64,000 nucleotides of DNA from Pseudomonas asiatica. GTDB taxonomy: Bacteria; Pseudomonadota; Gammaproteobacteria; Pseudomonadales; Pseudomonadaceae. The stretch covers positions 2,046,001 through 2,110,000 of the forward strand of contig NZ_BLJF01000001.1 in the NCBI RefSeq assembly GCF_009932335.1, written 5' to 3'. Shown in pieces: positions 15,474-24,466 of the stretch. The translations under genes and the position numbers were made by a program. Under the pieces are notes generated by a model. It had not been told where the DNA came from and did not search any database. It worked only from the letters and a program-made list of their open reading frames with translations. The first letter of the stretch is position 1. The number at the start of each line of letters is the position of its first letter.

Positions 15474-17609
15474 ATGCGTCGCACGTTCGTTTCGCTTTGT
15501 GTGCTTCATGCTGTCTCTCCGCTGGCCTTTGCCGAGCCTGAACCGCTCAGCGAACCCACCCAGATCGAACTCCAGGCCCTGAACATCACCAGCAGCGCCG
15601 ACAGCGAACGTGCCGATGGCCCGGTCGAGGGTTACAAGGCTACCCGCTCGGCCAGCGCCACTCGCACCGACACTGCCCTGCACGAAACCCCGCAATCGGT
15701 CAGCGTGGTGCCCAAGGATGTACTGGAAGACACCGGCGCCACGCGTCTGCAGGACGGCCTGGACTACGCCGGCGGCGTCGGCCGCGCCAACAACTTCGGC
15801 GGCCAGGGCCTGACCACCTTCACCGTGCGTGGCTTCACCACCGGCGAGTTCTACCTCAACGGTTTCCCGATCAACCGCGGCTACCCCAACGCCCCCGACG
15901 CCAACACCGTCGAACGCCTGGAAGTGATCCGTGGCCCGGCCAGCAGCCTGTACGGCCGTGGCGACCCAGGCGGCACCTTCAACGTGGTCAGCAAGCAGCC
16001 GCTGCCAGAGTCGAAAGTTACCCTGGGCAGCCAGTTCGATGACCAAGGCATGCACCGCGCTACCCTGGACGCCACCGGGCCGCTGAATCAGGACGGCTCG
16101 CTGGCCTACCGCCTGAACCTGCTGGGTGAAGGCGGCGAAAGCTTCCGTGACGATGTGGAAAGCGAGCGCTATGACGTGGCGCCTGTAGTCAGCTGGCAGG
16201 TCAACGACAGCACGAAGATCGTCTTCGAGGGCGACTTCATGCGCAACAACCATCCGTTGGACCGTGGCCTGACCCGCCTGCCCGGCCAGCTCGGCACAGC
16301 TTCGCGCGACACCAACATCTGGGAAAAGGGCAGCGACAACCTGCTGCACAACGACAACAACATGGCCCAGTTGCGTTTCGAGCACTTGCTCAACGACAAC
16401 TGGACGCTGGGCGGTGGCATGCAGTGGCTCGACGGCTCGCTCAAGGGCAATGCCGTGGAAGCCAACGCATTGCAGGCTGACGGTCGCACGCTGGGGCGCA
16501 ACTTCAACTACCGCAAACTGGAGTGGACCGACCGCGACTACCAGCTCAACCTCACCGGCCACTTCGACACCGGCGGCTACGCTCATACACTGCTGACGGG
16601 CATCGAGTACGAAGACTACGACTACAACTCGATCATCCAGCGCTCGGCCAGCGGTGCCGATAAGTACCCGATTGACATCTTCGACCCGGTACTGGGCCAG
16701 CCACGCCCTGCCCTGACCCGCACCACCACCCATGACAAGGAAAACCTGAAGACCTGGGCGGCATTCATCCAGGACCAAGTGGCCCTGACCGAGCGACTGA
16801 AGGCGCTGGCGGGTGTGCGCTTCGAGCGCTTCGAGCACGATTACGACGACAAGCTGCCGACCAACCGCGACTTCAGCAAGGGCGAAAACGGCGTCACCCC
16901 ACGCTTCGGCCTGATCTACGACCTGACCGATACGGTTGCGGTCTATGCCAACACCGCGCGCTCGTTCAAGCCCAACACCGGCACGCCAAACGGAGGCGGA
17001 GGCTTCGACCCGGAGAAAGGCAAGTCCTACGAACTGGGTGTGAAATGGGAGGCACTCGACCGCCAGCTGAGCATCGACGCGGCGATCTATCACATCGTCA
17101 AAGAGAACGTCCTGGCGCGCGACCCGAACGACTCAACCGGTACCTACAGTATTGCGGCCGGTGAAGTGCGCAGCCGTGGCCTGGACATCAACATCGCCGG
17201 CAACCTGACGCCAGAGTGGCGCGTGATCGGTGGCTATGCCTACGTGGACGCCGAAGTCACCCAGGATACGACCCTGCCCAAGGGCACGCGCCTGGCCAAC
17301 ATCCCGCGCAACAGTTTCAGCCTGCTGAACACCTACGAGTTCCAGGATGGCCTGGCCAAGGGGCTGGGGTTGGGGGTTGGGGTGAAGTACGTGGATGATC
17401 GCGCCGGCCAGACGGCAGCCACGACCTACACCATGGAGCGCTACAGCGTGGTGGACCTGCTGAGCTTCTACAAGGTCAACGAACACGTGCGGTTGAACCT
17501 GGATGTGAAGAACGTGTTCAACAAGGGCTATGACGAGGGCGCGTTCAACAACTACGTCTACCCGGGTGCGCCAAGGACAGTGCAAGCTGGGGTTTCGTAT
17601 ACCTTCTGA
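15474..17609 (+). CDS. TonB-dependent siderophore receptor
   Basis: 711 residues from ATG 15474; a TTG 15 codons earlier (15429) would spoil the signal peptide. The signal peptide ends LHAVSPLAFA. A probable TonB box (around IELQALNIT) is followed directly by the plug domain (TPQSVSVVPKDVLEDTGATR, then RLEVIRGPASSLYGRGDPGG), then a 22-strand barrel ending in VQAGVSYTF. There is no N-terminal STN signalling domain and no sigma/anti-sigma pair next to it, so control is more likely by Fur alone. It imports a ferric siderophore across the outer membrane; the ligand (hydroxamate, pyoverdine or other) cannot be told from sequence. Confidence 0.92.
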   Translation: MRRTFVSLCVLHAVSPLAFAEPEPLSEPTQIELQALNITSSADSERADGPVEGYKATRSASATRTDTALHETPQSVSVVPKDVLEDTGATRLQDGLDYAGGVGRANNFGGQGLTTFTVRGFTTGEFYLNGFPINRGYPNAPDANTVERLEVIRGPASSLYGRGDPGGTFNVVSKQPLPESKVTLGSQFDDQGMHRATLDATGPLNQDGSLAYRLNLLGEGGESFRDDVESERYDVAPVVSWQVNDSTKIVFEGDFMRNNHPLDRGLTRLPGQLGTASRDTNIWEKGSDNLLHNDNNMAQLRFEHLLNDNWTLGGGMQWLDGSLKGNAVEANALQADGRTLGRNFNYRKLEWTDRDYQLNLTGHFDTGGYAHTLLTGIEYEDYDYNSIIQRSASGADKYPIDIFDPVLGQPRPALTRTTTHDKENLKTWAAFIQDQVALTERLKALAGVRFERFEHDYDDKLPTNRDFSKGENGVTPRFGLIYDLTDTVAVYANTARSFKPNTGTPNGGGGFDPEKGKSYELGVKWEALDRQLSIDAAIYHIVKENVLARDPNDSTGTYSIAAGEVRSRGLDINIAGNLTPEWRVIGGYAYVDAEVTQDTTLPKGTRLANIPRNSFSLLNTYEFQDGLAKGLGLGVGVKYVDDRAGQTAATTYTMERYSVVDLLSFYKVNEHVRLNLDVKNVFNKGYDEGAFNNYVYPGAPRTVQAGVSYTF

Positions 17610-17617
17610 CAGTTAAT

Positions 17618-17772
17618 GGGGCTGCTTTGCAGCCCATCGCCGGCAAGCCAGCTCCCACCTCGACCGCATCGTCCCAGCCATACGCAGTCCCTTTAGGGGC
17701 CAGCGCAGATCCAAAGAACTGCGCGGTCCCTGTGGGAGCTGGCTTGCCGGCGATGGGCCGCAAAGCGGCCCC
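17618..17772. repeat. Inverted REP pair between convergent genes
   Basis: GGCTGCTTTGCAGCCCATCG-CCGGCAAGCCAGCTCCCAC at the left is mirrored by the matching element ending in GGCCGCAAAGCGGCCCC at the right. It fills the space between the ends of the receptor gene and pagL and may serve as a bidirectional transcript end. Confidence 0.85.
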
Positions 17773-17777
17773 CGGTC

Positions 17778-18299
17778 TCAGAACCCTTTGCTATAGAACA
17801 GCGAGTACGACTCGATGCCGTCGTTAGGCTGCTTGAGCCCCGCGTTGGAGTAGTGCATCGCGCGGATCCCCACCTTCTGCTCCCCCGGCAGTTTCAGACC
17901 AAAGCCGATGCGGTCTTCGAAGTTGACCGACGAGCCCAGGCGCTGGTCGCCCACGTCGGTCTTGGAAAACGCCGCCAGGCCAATGCCGGCCTCGATGTAC
18001 GGGGTATAGGTGAAACCGCTGAACTCGTAGGTGAACACCGGGCTGAACGACAGCGAGTGCGCGCCACTGGCCTCACCGCCTTCCCAATAGGTGTAGGCCG
18101 CATCCCAGTACCCGGTCAGATGACCGGTGCTGCTTTCCAGCCATTTCTTGTCCCAGTCGAACGACAGGCCGATACGGTAGGTCATGTCACCTTGGCCAGT
18201 GGCGCCAACGGCACCGCTCACCTGCGCTGCCTGGGCCAGATTCGCCCCGGCAAAGGCCAGCACTGCAGCAGCCAGCGAAGCTGCTAGACGGGTTTTCAT
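17778..18299 (-). CDS. pagL: PagL lipid A 3-O-deacylase
   Basis: 173 residues from ATG 18299, with GGAG nine bases upstream; the in-frame TTG before it is less likely. A signal peptide ends at about AQA (residue 24). The chain is an eight-stranded outer-membrane barrel with aromatic terminal Phe. The catalytic triad of PagL is complete and correctly spaced near the C-terminus: His149, Ser151 and Glu163 (MHYSNAGLKQPNDGIES). PagL removes the 3-O-linked acyl chain of lipid A and modulates endotoxin structure. Length and triad agree with the P. aeruginosa enzyme. Confidence 0.93.
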   Translation of the reverse strand: MKTRLAASLAAAVLAFAGANLAQAAQVSGAVGATGQGDMTYRIGLSFDWDKKWLESSTGHLTGYWDAAYTYWEGGEASGAHSLSFSPVFTYEFSGFTYTPYIEAGIGLAAFSKTDVGDQRLGSSVNFEDRIGFGLKLPGEQKVGIRAMHYSNAGLKQPNDGIESYSLFYSKGF

Positions 18300-18360
18300 C
18301 AATGACTTCTCCTGATGGTCTATACGACAAGTGGGGGCTTGGGCCCCTCGATCTTATGTG

Positions 18361-18387
18361 GTGACCGGATGCATCCCGACCGGTCAC
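18361..18387. repeat. Perfect 8-bp inverted repeat upstream of pagL
   Basis: GTGACCGG and CCGGTCAC flank an 11-base loop. It lies between the end of the PhyH gene and the pagL start. There is no T-run on the minus strand, so a simple terminator is not supported. It could be an operator or a leader hairpin. Confidence 0.4.
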
Positions 18388-18496
18388 ACGAAGTAATAGT
18401 TTTCTGATTATCGACCAGATAAACAGAAAGTTGAAAGTGAATTGCCACCATTGGCTAATACCCTGCGCCAGCATCTGCCATGCCGAACAGCAGCAG

Positions 18497-19243
18497 TCAG
18501 TCGTATTCCGCCTCTTCGTGTTCGCCCAGCAGGCGCCTTTGCCTGGGTGTGGCTTCCTCCAGCACCTGCGGGTTGAAACGCCAGTTCAGGTATGGCGAAA
18601 ACTTCTGCGCGACCATGCGCCGGCCATAGTGCACTTGCAGCATGTCGCGCTGGCTTGATTGGGTGCAGTTGGCCCCGCCGCTATGCCAGACATCGCTGCG
18701 AAACACCAGCGCGTCCCCGGCATTGCACAGCACCGGCTGGGCCTCACGGCCCTGCCAGTGTTGCTCGCCAGCCTGCGGTGGCCGTGCCGCGCGGTGGCTG
18801 CCGGGCACAATCCAGGTCGGCCCGATGTGATGGTCGATATCGCTGAGGTACAGCTGCGCAGTCAGGATTTGCGGGGGCTGGGTGAAGTCGCCACGCTCGC
18901 TGAGCCAGTCGGGCAACTGCATGGGCAGATGGTCCAGGTGCAGGGCCATGCCGGGGTAGCCCGGGTGGCTGCGCCAGGCGGTCTGGCCGATCACATGGCA
19001 GTCGGCGCCCAGTGCCGCTTCGGCCAGGGCAATCAGCGGCGGCAGGTCGAGAAAGGGTAACCACAACGGGTTGCGGTTGAATACGCACTTGTAGTGTTCC
19101 AGCAGCCCCTGGTAATCCCAGTGGATAGGCTGCAGGTCATCGATGGCGCAGCGCAGCAAGGCGATACGCAAGGGCTCGAGCACACCGGGGAGCAACACAT
19201 AGCCCCGCTCGTCCAACATCTCCAGCTGAAGATCCAGGCTCAT
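18497..19243 (-). CDS. Phytanoyl-CoA dioxygenase (PhyH)-family Fe(II)/2-oxoglutarate oxygenase
   Basis: 248 residues. The facial triad of the PhyH fold is visible: His102 and Asp104 in LHLDHLP, and His187 in FRSDVWHSGG. A downstream Arg (about 199, SQRDMLQVHY, or the RR at about 208) would bind 2-oxoglutarate. The family hydroxylates diverse small molecules, including lipid-like and secondary-metabolite substrates. Nothing next to it fixes the substrate. It is transcribed toward pagL and is 54 bases downstream of the small periplasmic gene. No membrane or signal segment is seen, so a cytoplasmic enzyme is expected. Confidence 0.85.
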   Translation of the reverse strand: MSLDLQLEMLDERGYVLLPGVLEPLRIALLRCAIDDLQPIHWDYQGLLEHYKCVFNRNPLWLPFLDLPPLIALAEAALGADCHVIGQTAWRSHPGYPGMALHLDHLPMQLPDWLSERGDFTQPPQILTAQLYLSDIDHHIGPTWIVPGSHRAARPPQAGEQHWQGREAQPVLCNAGDALVFRSDVWHSGGANCTQSSQRDMLQVHYGRRMVAQKFSPYLNWRFNPQVLEEATPRQRRLLGEHEEAEYD

Positions 19244-19297
19244 GGCGATGTGCTCCTTTCAGGCAGGAGCACATCCGTACTCCTGCCCGTTTTTCCA

Positions 19298-19741
19298 TCA
19301 ACGCCAGTTCAGGTTCACGGTGGTGGGGGTCTTGCCATTCACGGTCACCAATTGCTGCACCGTCTCACCCTGGGCGTTGCCAGTCACTTTGTATTTACCG
19401 GGAGGCAACTGCACATACAGCAGCGGCCCGGCATCCGTAAGACTGAGCACGGGCTGGCCCTGTGCATTCTGGATGTCGACGGTGGCACCGCTCTGGAACT
19501 TGCCTTCCGGGCCGGTGGAGAGTTCCACGTGCAGGTCATAGCCCGGGGTCTTGCGCAGGGCGTTGGCTTCATCCTGGCCGATGCCGCCTTGCAGGTAGCG
19601 GACGCCGTTCTGCTCCTGCTGTTGCAGTTGCACGGCCTGCATGTCGATGGGGGCATTGAGGTCGGCGGCGGCCGCCAGGGTCCATGGCAGCGCCAGGGTG
19701 ATCAGCAGCGCCGAGCCGAGGGCATAGTGATGGTTACGCAT
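19298..19741 (-). CDS. Small periplasmic carboxypeptidase-regulatory-like protein, function unknown
   Basis: 147 residues from ATG 19741, which has GAAAGGAGGG upstream. A signal peptide (LLITLALPWTLAAAA) precedes a helical linker. The C-terminal half is a small beta domain (LLYVQLPPGKYKVTGNAQGE, VNGKTPTTVNLNWR) that resembles the carboxypeptidase regulatory-like or transthyretin-like fold. Such proteins are common in Pseudomonas as stress-induced periplasmic proteins, but the function is not known. It is followed on the same strand by the PhyH gene after 54 bases, so the two could be cotranscribed. Confidence 0.75.
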   Translation of the reverse strand: MRNHHYALGSALLITLALPWTLAAAADLNAPIDMQAVQLQQQEQNGVRYLQGGIGQDEANALRKTPGYDLHVELSTGPEGKFQSGATVDIQNAQGQPVLSLTDAGPLLYVQLPPGKYKVTGNAQGETVQQLVTVNGKTPTTVNLNWR

Positions 19742-19866
19742 GGTACGACCCTCCTTTCGAGGATGGCTTACCTATTATCTGATCCTTCGGGCGTAACGGC
19801 GTTCGTGCTGATGCATGGTCGTCTTGATGAAATTCGCATCGATGGTGTGAATATTGCGCTGGAACA

Positions 19867-20739
19867 TCAGGTTGCGCGCCCCTCCTCAAGCAGTTTCACG
19901 AACATGCTCAAACTGCGCGATACCGTGCCCCGGCGCCACACCAGCCAGGTCTTCAGGTAACGGAAATCCTCCGACATCGGCCAGGCACTGACGGTGCTGC
20001 AACCGGGCATGTTGTCGAGCATGCTGCGCGGCATCATGGCCAGGCCGGCGCCGGCGCTGACGCAGGCCAGCATGCCGTGGTACGACTCCATTTCGTGGAT
20101 CTTGCCCGGCACCGCCTGGTCCTGCACGAACCAGTTCTCGAAGTGGTGGCGGTACGAACAGTTGGCGCGGAAGGCGTATATGCTTTCGCCGTTGACGTCC
20201 TGGGCGCGGGTTACCGGGGCGTGGTTGAGCGGCGCGATGACCATCATTTCTTCCTCGAACACCGGCATGCCTTCCAGCGTCGGGTGCAGCACCGGGCCGT
20301 CTACGAACGCCGCTACCAGGCGCCCCGACAGCACGCCTTCGAGCATGGTCCCGGAAGGCCCGGTGGACAGGTCCAGGTCGACCTTGGGGTAACGCTGGTT
20401 ATAGGCCGCCAGCAAGGCCGGGATGCGCACCGCGGCCGTGCTTTCCAGCGACCCCAGGGCGAAGGTGCCCTGCGGGTCTTCACCGGCCACGGTCAACCGC
20501 GCCTCATGCACCAGGTCAAGGATGCGCCGGGTGTACTCGAGGAAGTTCCAGCCTGCGGGGGAAAGGCGCAGGCGGCTCTTTTCACGTATGAAAAGCTCCA
20601 CGCCCAGGTCCTCCTCCAGTTGCTTGATACGCGTGGTCAGGTTCGACGGCACCCGGTGGATATGCTGCGCAGCGGCACTGATGCTGCCCTGCTCAGCCAC
20701 GGCCTTGAAGATCTCGAGTTGCACCAGGTCCACAGCCAT
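19867..20739 (-). CDS. LysR-family regulator of the adjacent semialdehyde dehydrogenase (PtrR-like)
   Basis: 290 residues. The N-terminal winged HTH ([20 protein letters not shown], then [19 protein letters not shown]) is followed by a periplasmic-binding-like effector domain. It is divergent from the Sad-type aldehyde dehydrogenase with a 101-base intergenic region, the same arrangement as ptrR-sad (yneJ-yneI) in enteric bacteria, where the regulator responds to putrescine breakdown. I infer the same role here. The shared intergenic region is AT-rich and must hold both promoters. The inducer is not shown by the sequence. Confidence 0.85.
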   Translation of the reverse strand: MAVDLVQLEIFKAVAEQGSISAAAQHIHRVPSNLTTRIKQLEEDLGVELFIREKSRLRLSPAGWNFLEYTRRILDLVHEARLTVAGEDPQGTFALGSLESTAAVRIPALLAAYNQRYPKVDLDLSTGPSGTMLEGVLSGRLVAAFVDGPVLHPTLEGMPVFEEEMMVIAPLNHAPVTRAQDVNGESIYAFRANCSYRHHFENWFVQDQAVPGKIHEMESYHGMLACVSAGAGLAMMPRSMLDNMPGCSTVSAWPMSEDFRYLKTWLVWRRGTVSRSLSMFVKLLEEGRAT

Positions 20740-20840
20740 TCTCCAAACGTGAATGTTTCGCTCATTATTATTCAGTTTTCATTAAAGCCATAGCCCACTA
20801 GTCTGGCGTCACGGTTCAACAACAACGAGAGTGTCCCGCC

Positions 20841-22226
20841 ATGAGCGCGATCAGCAGCCTGACCCACGCCATCTCCCTCGACCCGTACAGCGGCGAGCAG
20901 ATCGGCGCCTACCCGTTCGACACCGACGCCGCACTGGAAGCGGCGCTGCAACGCGCCAAGGTTGGCTACCGCCAGTGGCGCCAGGTGTCGCTGGGTCAGC
21001 GCAGCGAGTACCTGCTTGCCCTGGCCAGCACCCTCGAAACCAAGGCCGAAGCCTTCGCGCAAATGATCAGCCGCGAAATCGGCAAGCCTGTCGCCCAGGC
21101 CCGTGGTGAAGTCAGCAAGTGCGTCGGCCTGTGCCGCTGGTACGCCGAACATGGCCCGGCCATGCTCGCCCCCGAGCCGACCCAGGTCGAGAAAGCCCGC
21201 ATCGAATACCGCCCGCTGGGCCCGATCCTGGCCGTGATGCCATGGAACTTCCCGGTCTGGCAAGTTCTGCGTGGCGCCGTGCCGGCAATCCTGGCCGGTA
21301 ATACCTACGTACTCAAGCACGCGCCGAACGTAATGGGCAGCGCCTACCTGCTGGGCGAGCTGTTCAAGGATGCCGGCCTGCCGGAAGGCGTGTTCGAAGT
21401 GCTCAACGTGACGCCGGACGGTGTCACTCGCGCCATCAACGACCCACGCATCGCCGCGGTGACCCTGACCGGCAGCGTGCGTGCCGGCATGGCGATTGGT
21501 GCGCAAGCCGGCGCGGCGCTGAAGAAGTGCGTGCTGGAGCTGGGCGGTTCCGACCCGTTCATCGTGCTGGCCGACGCCGACCTGGATGCCGCCGTGAAAG
21601 CTGCCGTGATCGGCCGTTATCAGAACACCGGCCAGGTCTGCGCTGCGGCCAAGCGCCTGATCGTCGAGGAAAGCATCGTTGACGAATTCACCCGCAAGTT
21701 CGTCGAGGCTACTCGCGAGCTGAAGGTCGGCAACCCGCTGGAAGAAAGTACCTACATTGGCCCGATGGCCCGTTACGACCTGCGCGACGAGCTGGATGGC
21801 CAGGTCCAGGCGACCATCGCCGAAGGCGCCACCCTGCTGCTGGGCGGCCACAAGGTCGATGGCGTGGCCAACTTCTACGCGCCGACCGTGTTCGCCAACG
21901 TCACCCCGCAGATGACTGCGTTCAAGCAGGAGCTGTTCGGGCCGGTGGCGGCGATCATCAGCGCACGTGATGCGGAGCATGCGGTGGAGCTGGCCAACGA
22001 CAGCGAATTCGGCCTGGCCTCAACCATCTACACCGCCGACTACGCGCTGGCCGAACGCATGACCGCGGCGCTGGATACCGGCGGCGTGTTCATCAACGGC
22101 TATTGCGCTTCCGACCCCCGCGTAGCGTTTGGCGGGGTGAAGAAGAGCGGCTTCGGGCGTGAACTGTCGCACTTTGGTGTGCGTGAGTTCACCAATGCCC
22201 AGACTGTGTGGCTGGACCGTAACTGA
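20841..22226 (+). CDS. sad: NAD-type succinate-semialdehyde dehydrogenase (Sad/YneI-like)
   Basis: 461 residues, aldehyde dehydrogenase superfamily. The catalytic pair is present: the Glu in VLELGGSDPF and the Cys in NTGQVCAAAKR. The cofactor-anchoring PWNFPVWQVLRG and LTGSVRAGMAIG segments are also intact. The overall sequence, with the terminal KKSGFGRELSHFGVREF, is of the Sad branch, which oxidises succinate semialdehyde to succinate during GABA and putrescine catabolism. Other short semialdehydes are possible substrates. The polyamine catabolism genes at 24467-29496 support the assignment, although a helicase gene lies in between. Spacing to the divergent regulator suggests it is the controlled gene. 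Confidence 0.9.
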   Translation: MSAISSLTHAISLDPYSGEQIGAYPFDTDAALEAALQRAKVGYRQWRQVSLGQRSEYLLALASTLETKAEAFAQMISREIGKPVAQARGEVSKCVGLCRWYAEHGPAMLAPEPTQVEKARIEYRPLGPILAVMPWNFPVWQVLRGAVPAILAGNTYVLKHAPNVMGSAYLLGELFKDAGLPEGVFEVLNVTPDGVTRAINDPRIAAVTLTGSVRAGMAIGAQAGAALKKCVLELGGSDPFIVLADADLDAAVKAAVIGRYQNTGQVCAAAKRLIVEESIVDEFTRKFVEATRELKVGNPLEESTYIGPMARYDLRDELDGQVQATIAEGATLLLGGHKVDGVANFYAPTVFANVTPQMTAFKQELFGPVAAIISARDAEHAVELANDSEFGLASTIYTADYALAERMTAALDTGGVFINGYCASDPRVAFGGVKKSGFGRELSHFGVREFTNAQTVWLDRN

Positions 22227-22238
22227 TCCAGCGTAACA

Positions 22239-22371
22239 GGGGCCGCTTTGCGGCCCATCGCGACACAAGGCCGCTCCTACAGACGATCACGGTGCGATCC
22301 TGTGGGGTCGGCCTGTATCGCGGTCCCTTGTAGGAGCGGCCTTGTGTCGCGATGGGCTGCAAAGCAGCCCC
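22239..22371. repeat. Inverted REP pair (GGAGCGGCCTTGTGTCGCGA class) between convergent genes
   Basis: GGCCGCTTTGCGGCCCATCG with TCGCGACACAAGGCCGCTCC at the left is mirrored by GGAGCGGCCTTGTGTCGCGA with the GGGCTGCAAAGCAGCCCC stem at the right. It sits between the ends of sad and the helicase gene, where a bidirectional terminator is expected. Confidence 0.85.
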
Positions 22372-22378
22372 AACAATA

Positions 22379-24289
22379 TCAATCCCGAACCTGGTCCTTG
22401 ACCCAGTCCAGCATCCCCCCCGGCACGATCAGTTCATGCCGCGCCCGCGAACAGGCGGTATACAACCCCGCCAGCATCCGCGCCCGTTCATTGCGGTTCC
22501 CCGCTACCTGCGGCGCTACCATCAGCTCCGGCGACACCATCACCCGGGCGAATTCCATGTTCTTCACATCGCGCACCCGCCCCAGGAACAGCTTGGGCGC
22601 CTTGTCCCAACGGTAACGGCTCTTGGCCCTGGCAAAGTGCTCTGGCGTGTAGCCCTTGCGCAGCATGTTGGCCACGGCGACGAACGCCTTGTCATCACCC
22701 TTGTCCTGCTCCAGCGCCTGCCAGCTGGCATAGCGGAACAGCATCGGGTGACGCGGCCGGGTGCCATGGCGATACAACTCGATGCAGTCTTCGACGAACA
22801 GCTCGAAGTCCTTGCGCGCGCTTTTCAGCAGCACGAACGGCACGCCCTGGTGGGTCAGGCGCTGGAACCAGCCAAACAGGCCCCATTCATCGTCGACGAT
22901 CAGCGCCGTAGGCTGTTCCGGCACCGTTACCGCATCGAAAAAGCTGACCCGGGTGTAGTGCTCGGCGCTGCCACTGAAGGCCGCCTGGATCGCCGCCGGG
23001 TGGGCATTGATCAGCGGGTTCAGCACGTTGTCCATCGCCGGCCCGGCCCGCAGTGAGTGGTCGATATAACGCTGGCGGATAAAGCCGCCATGGTGCGCGC
23101 TGAGGCCGTTGAGGTTCTGCAGCTCGTCACCCAGGGCAATGATCGACTGCGGGCTGCGGTCGAGCACGGCAAGCATCGGTGCCGACAGCTCGTGGGCCTC
23201 GTCGACGATGACATGGGTGTAGCGGCTGTCGATCACATGACCGGTCAGCGAAAGCAGTTTGACCCGATGGTAATCGCGCACCGGCAACTGGATTTCCCGT
23301 GCCGACGGGCGAATCAGCTCCTGCCAGTACAGGCGTGCCTTTTCCAGCAACACTTCCTGGTCCAGCGGCGTGGTGCCCGGCCCGGCCCACGGCAGGTGGT
23401 GCAACTGCAGCTGGGTGTCGGCGCTGTGGCAGAACGTGCGTACCGCGCGGATGCACAAGGCAACCACATCGCGCGCGGCGAGCGGGCCGATGTCGGGGAT
23501 GGCCAGCCAACGTACCACCTGCGCATCCTGCGGGCGCCACGACAGCTTGGTGCGATACGGGTCGCGCAGGCGCCAGCCATTGCTGGTGAGGTCGCGGTTG
23601 AGCAGTTCGTCGGCCAGCTGGCCGAAGGTCAGCGCGGTGTAGGCGGCGGCGTCCTTGACCCGCGCCTGCAGGGCGCGCAGCTGGCCTTCGGTCAAGGCCA
23701 GCAACAGCGTGCGCTGGGGCTCGAGCAGGCGGGCGAACTGGTGAATCAGGAAGGTCTTGCCGGTGCCGGCAAAGCCCTGCACCGCCACCGACTCATCGAT
23801 ACCACTGAGGAATTCGCGCAGCAGGCGGTTCTGTTGGTCGCTGAGCATCAGGTCGCTGGCCAGGGAAGGCAGGTACACCGGGTGCAGCGGGGTTGCCCGC
23901 TGGCGGTAGCTGTCGGCGAACTGGAAATTCCACTGGCCCTCGGCGTCCAGCAACTCCTCGGCCTGGTACTCCACCTCGGTCGACAGCAGTGCGATCCCGT
24001 TTTCGCCCAGCATGCCCAGGCCCATGGCGAAGGCTTCGCGATCGAAGTGCTGTGCTACCTGCCCCTGGAAGCGCCCCGGCGCGGCGCTTTCGACCTCGTT
24101 GGCAATGCGCACGATTTCGGCAAAGCGGCGTTCCTGCGCATCCGCCGAGGCGGTGGCGGGCTGGCGCGGCAGGTTCTGCACGAACAGCACGACGGCGGCG
24201 TCGAGCACGCTGGCGGTGGTGAAGAAGTCGGTGGTGGGCTCGCTGGCGAGGCGGTCGGCCTGGTCGCTGGGCAAAGGCAGGTAGAACAT
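22379..24289 (-). CDS. UvrD/SF1-like DNA helicase, function unknown
   Basis: 636 residues from ATG 24289, with GAGGTGCCG upstream; the in-frame extension to 24394 runs through a REP element. The N-terminal ~160 residues are not recognised. Then come the SF1 motifs: Q-like SDQQNRLLREF, Walker A GFAGTGKTFLIHQ, motif II VIVDEAHELS, motif III ALGDELQNLNG, a motif V-like VKNMEFARVMVS, and motif VI YTACSRARHELIVPG. It is therefore probably an active ATP-dependent helicase or translocase. The typical UvrD 2B domain seems much reduced. It interrupts polyamine genes with no evident functional tie to them. Its cellular role is unknown. Confidence 0.85.
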   Translation of the reverse strand: MFYLPLPSDQADRLASEPTTDFFTTASVLDAAVVLFVQNLPRQPATASADAQERRFAEIVRIANEVESAAPGRFQGQVAQHFDREAFAMGLGMLGENGIALLSTEVEYQAEELLDAEGQWNFQFADSYRQRATPLHPVYLPSLASDLMLSDQQNRLLREFLSGIDESVAVQGFAGTGKTFLIHQFARLLEPQRTLLLALTEGQLRALQARVKDAAAYTALTFGQLADELLNRDLTSNGWRLRDPYRTKLSWRPQDAQVVRWLAIPDIGPLAARDVVALCIRAVRTFCHSADTQLQLHHLPWAGPGTTPLDQEVLLEKARLYWQELIRPSAREIQLPVRDYHRVKLLSLTGHVIDSRYTHVIVDEAHELSAPMLAVLDRSPQSIIALGDELQNLNGLSAHHGGFIRQRYIDHSLRAGPAMDNVLNPLINAHPAAIQAAFSGSAEHYTRVSFFDAVTVPEQPTALIVDDEWGLFGWFQRLTHQGVPFVLLKSARKDFELFVEDCIELYRHGTRPRHPMLFRYASWQALEQDKGDDKAFVAVANMLRKGYTPEHFARAKSRYRWDKAPKLFLGRVRDVKNMEFARVMVSPELMVAPQVAGNRNERARMLAGLYTACSRARHELIVPGGMLDWVKDQVRD

Positions 24290-24362
24290 CGGCACCTCGG
24301 GTGAAATCAGGGCGGCACGATAGCAATTTTTGCTGTGGAATGCTGGGTTGTGTATTGCCTGG

Positions 24363-24396
24363 CCCGGCCTCTTCGCGGGTGAACCCGCTCCCACAG
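24363..24396. repeat. Single REP element (CTTCGCGGGTGAACCCGCTC class)
   Basis: GGCCTCTTCGCGGGTGAACC followed by CGCTCCCACA, in the spacer between the helicase start and the AraC gene end. No mirrored copy is nearby. Confidence 0.75.
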
Positions 24397-24466
24397 GGAC
24401 CTCACAATGCCTGGCACTGAGGTAATCCTGTAAGAGCAGCTATACCACCAAGCTACACCACCAGAT

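Noticed and set aside
15444..17093. A 549-codon minus-strand open frame within the TonB receptor gene
   Set aside because: Antisense shadow of a well-supported receptor; no signal peptide, motif or Shine-Dalgarno.
18361..18387. Hairpin before pagL as a rho-independent terminator of the PhyH gene
   Set aside because: No T-run follows on the minus strand, so only a generic inverted repeat is reported.
22239..22371. Possible CRISPR-like direct repeats in spacers
   Set aside because: The repeated units are inverted REP pairs, one pair per spacer, with no regular spacing, no array and no cas genes.
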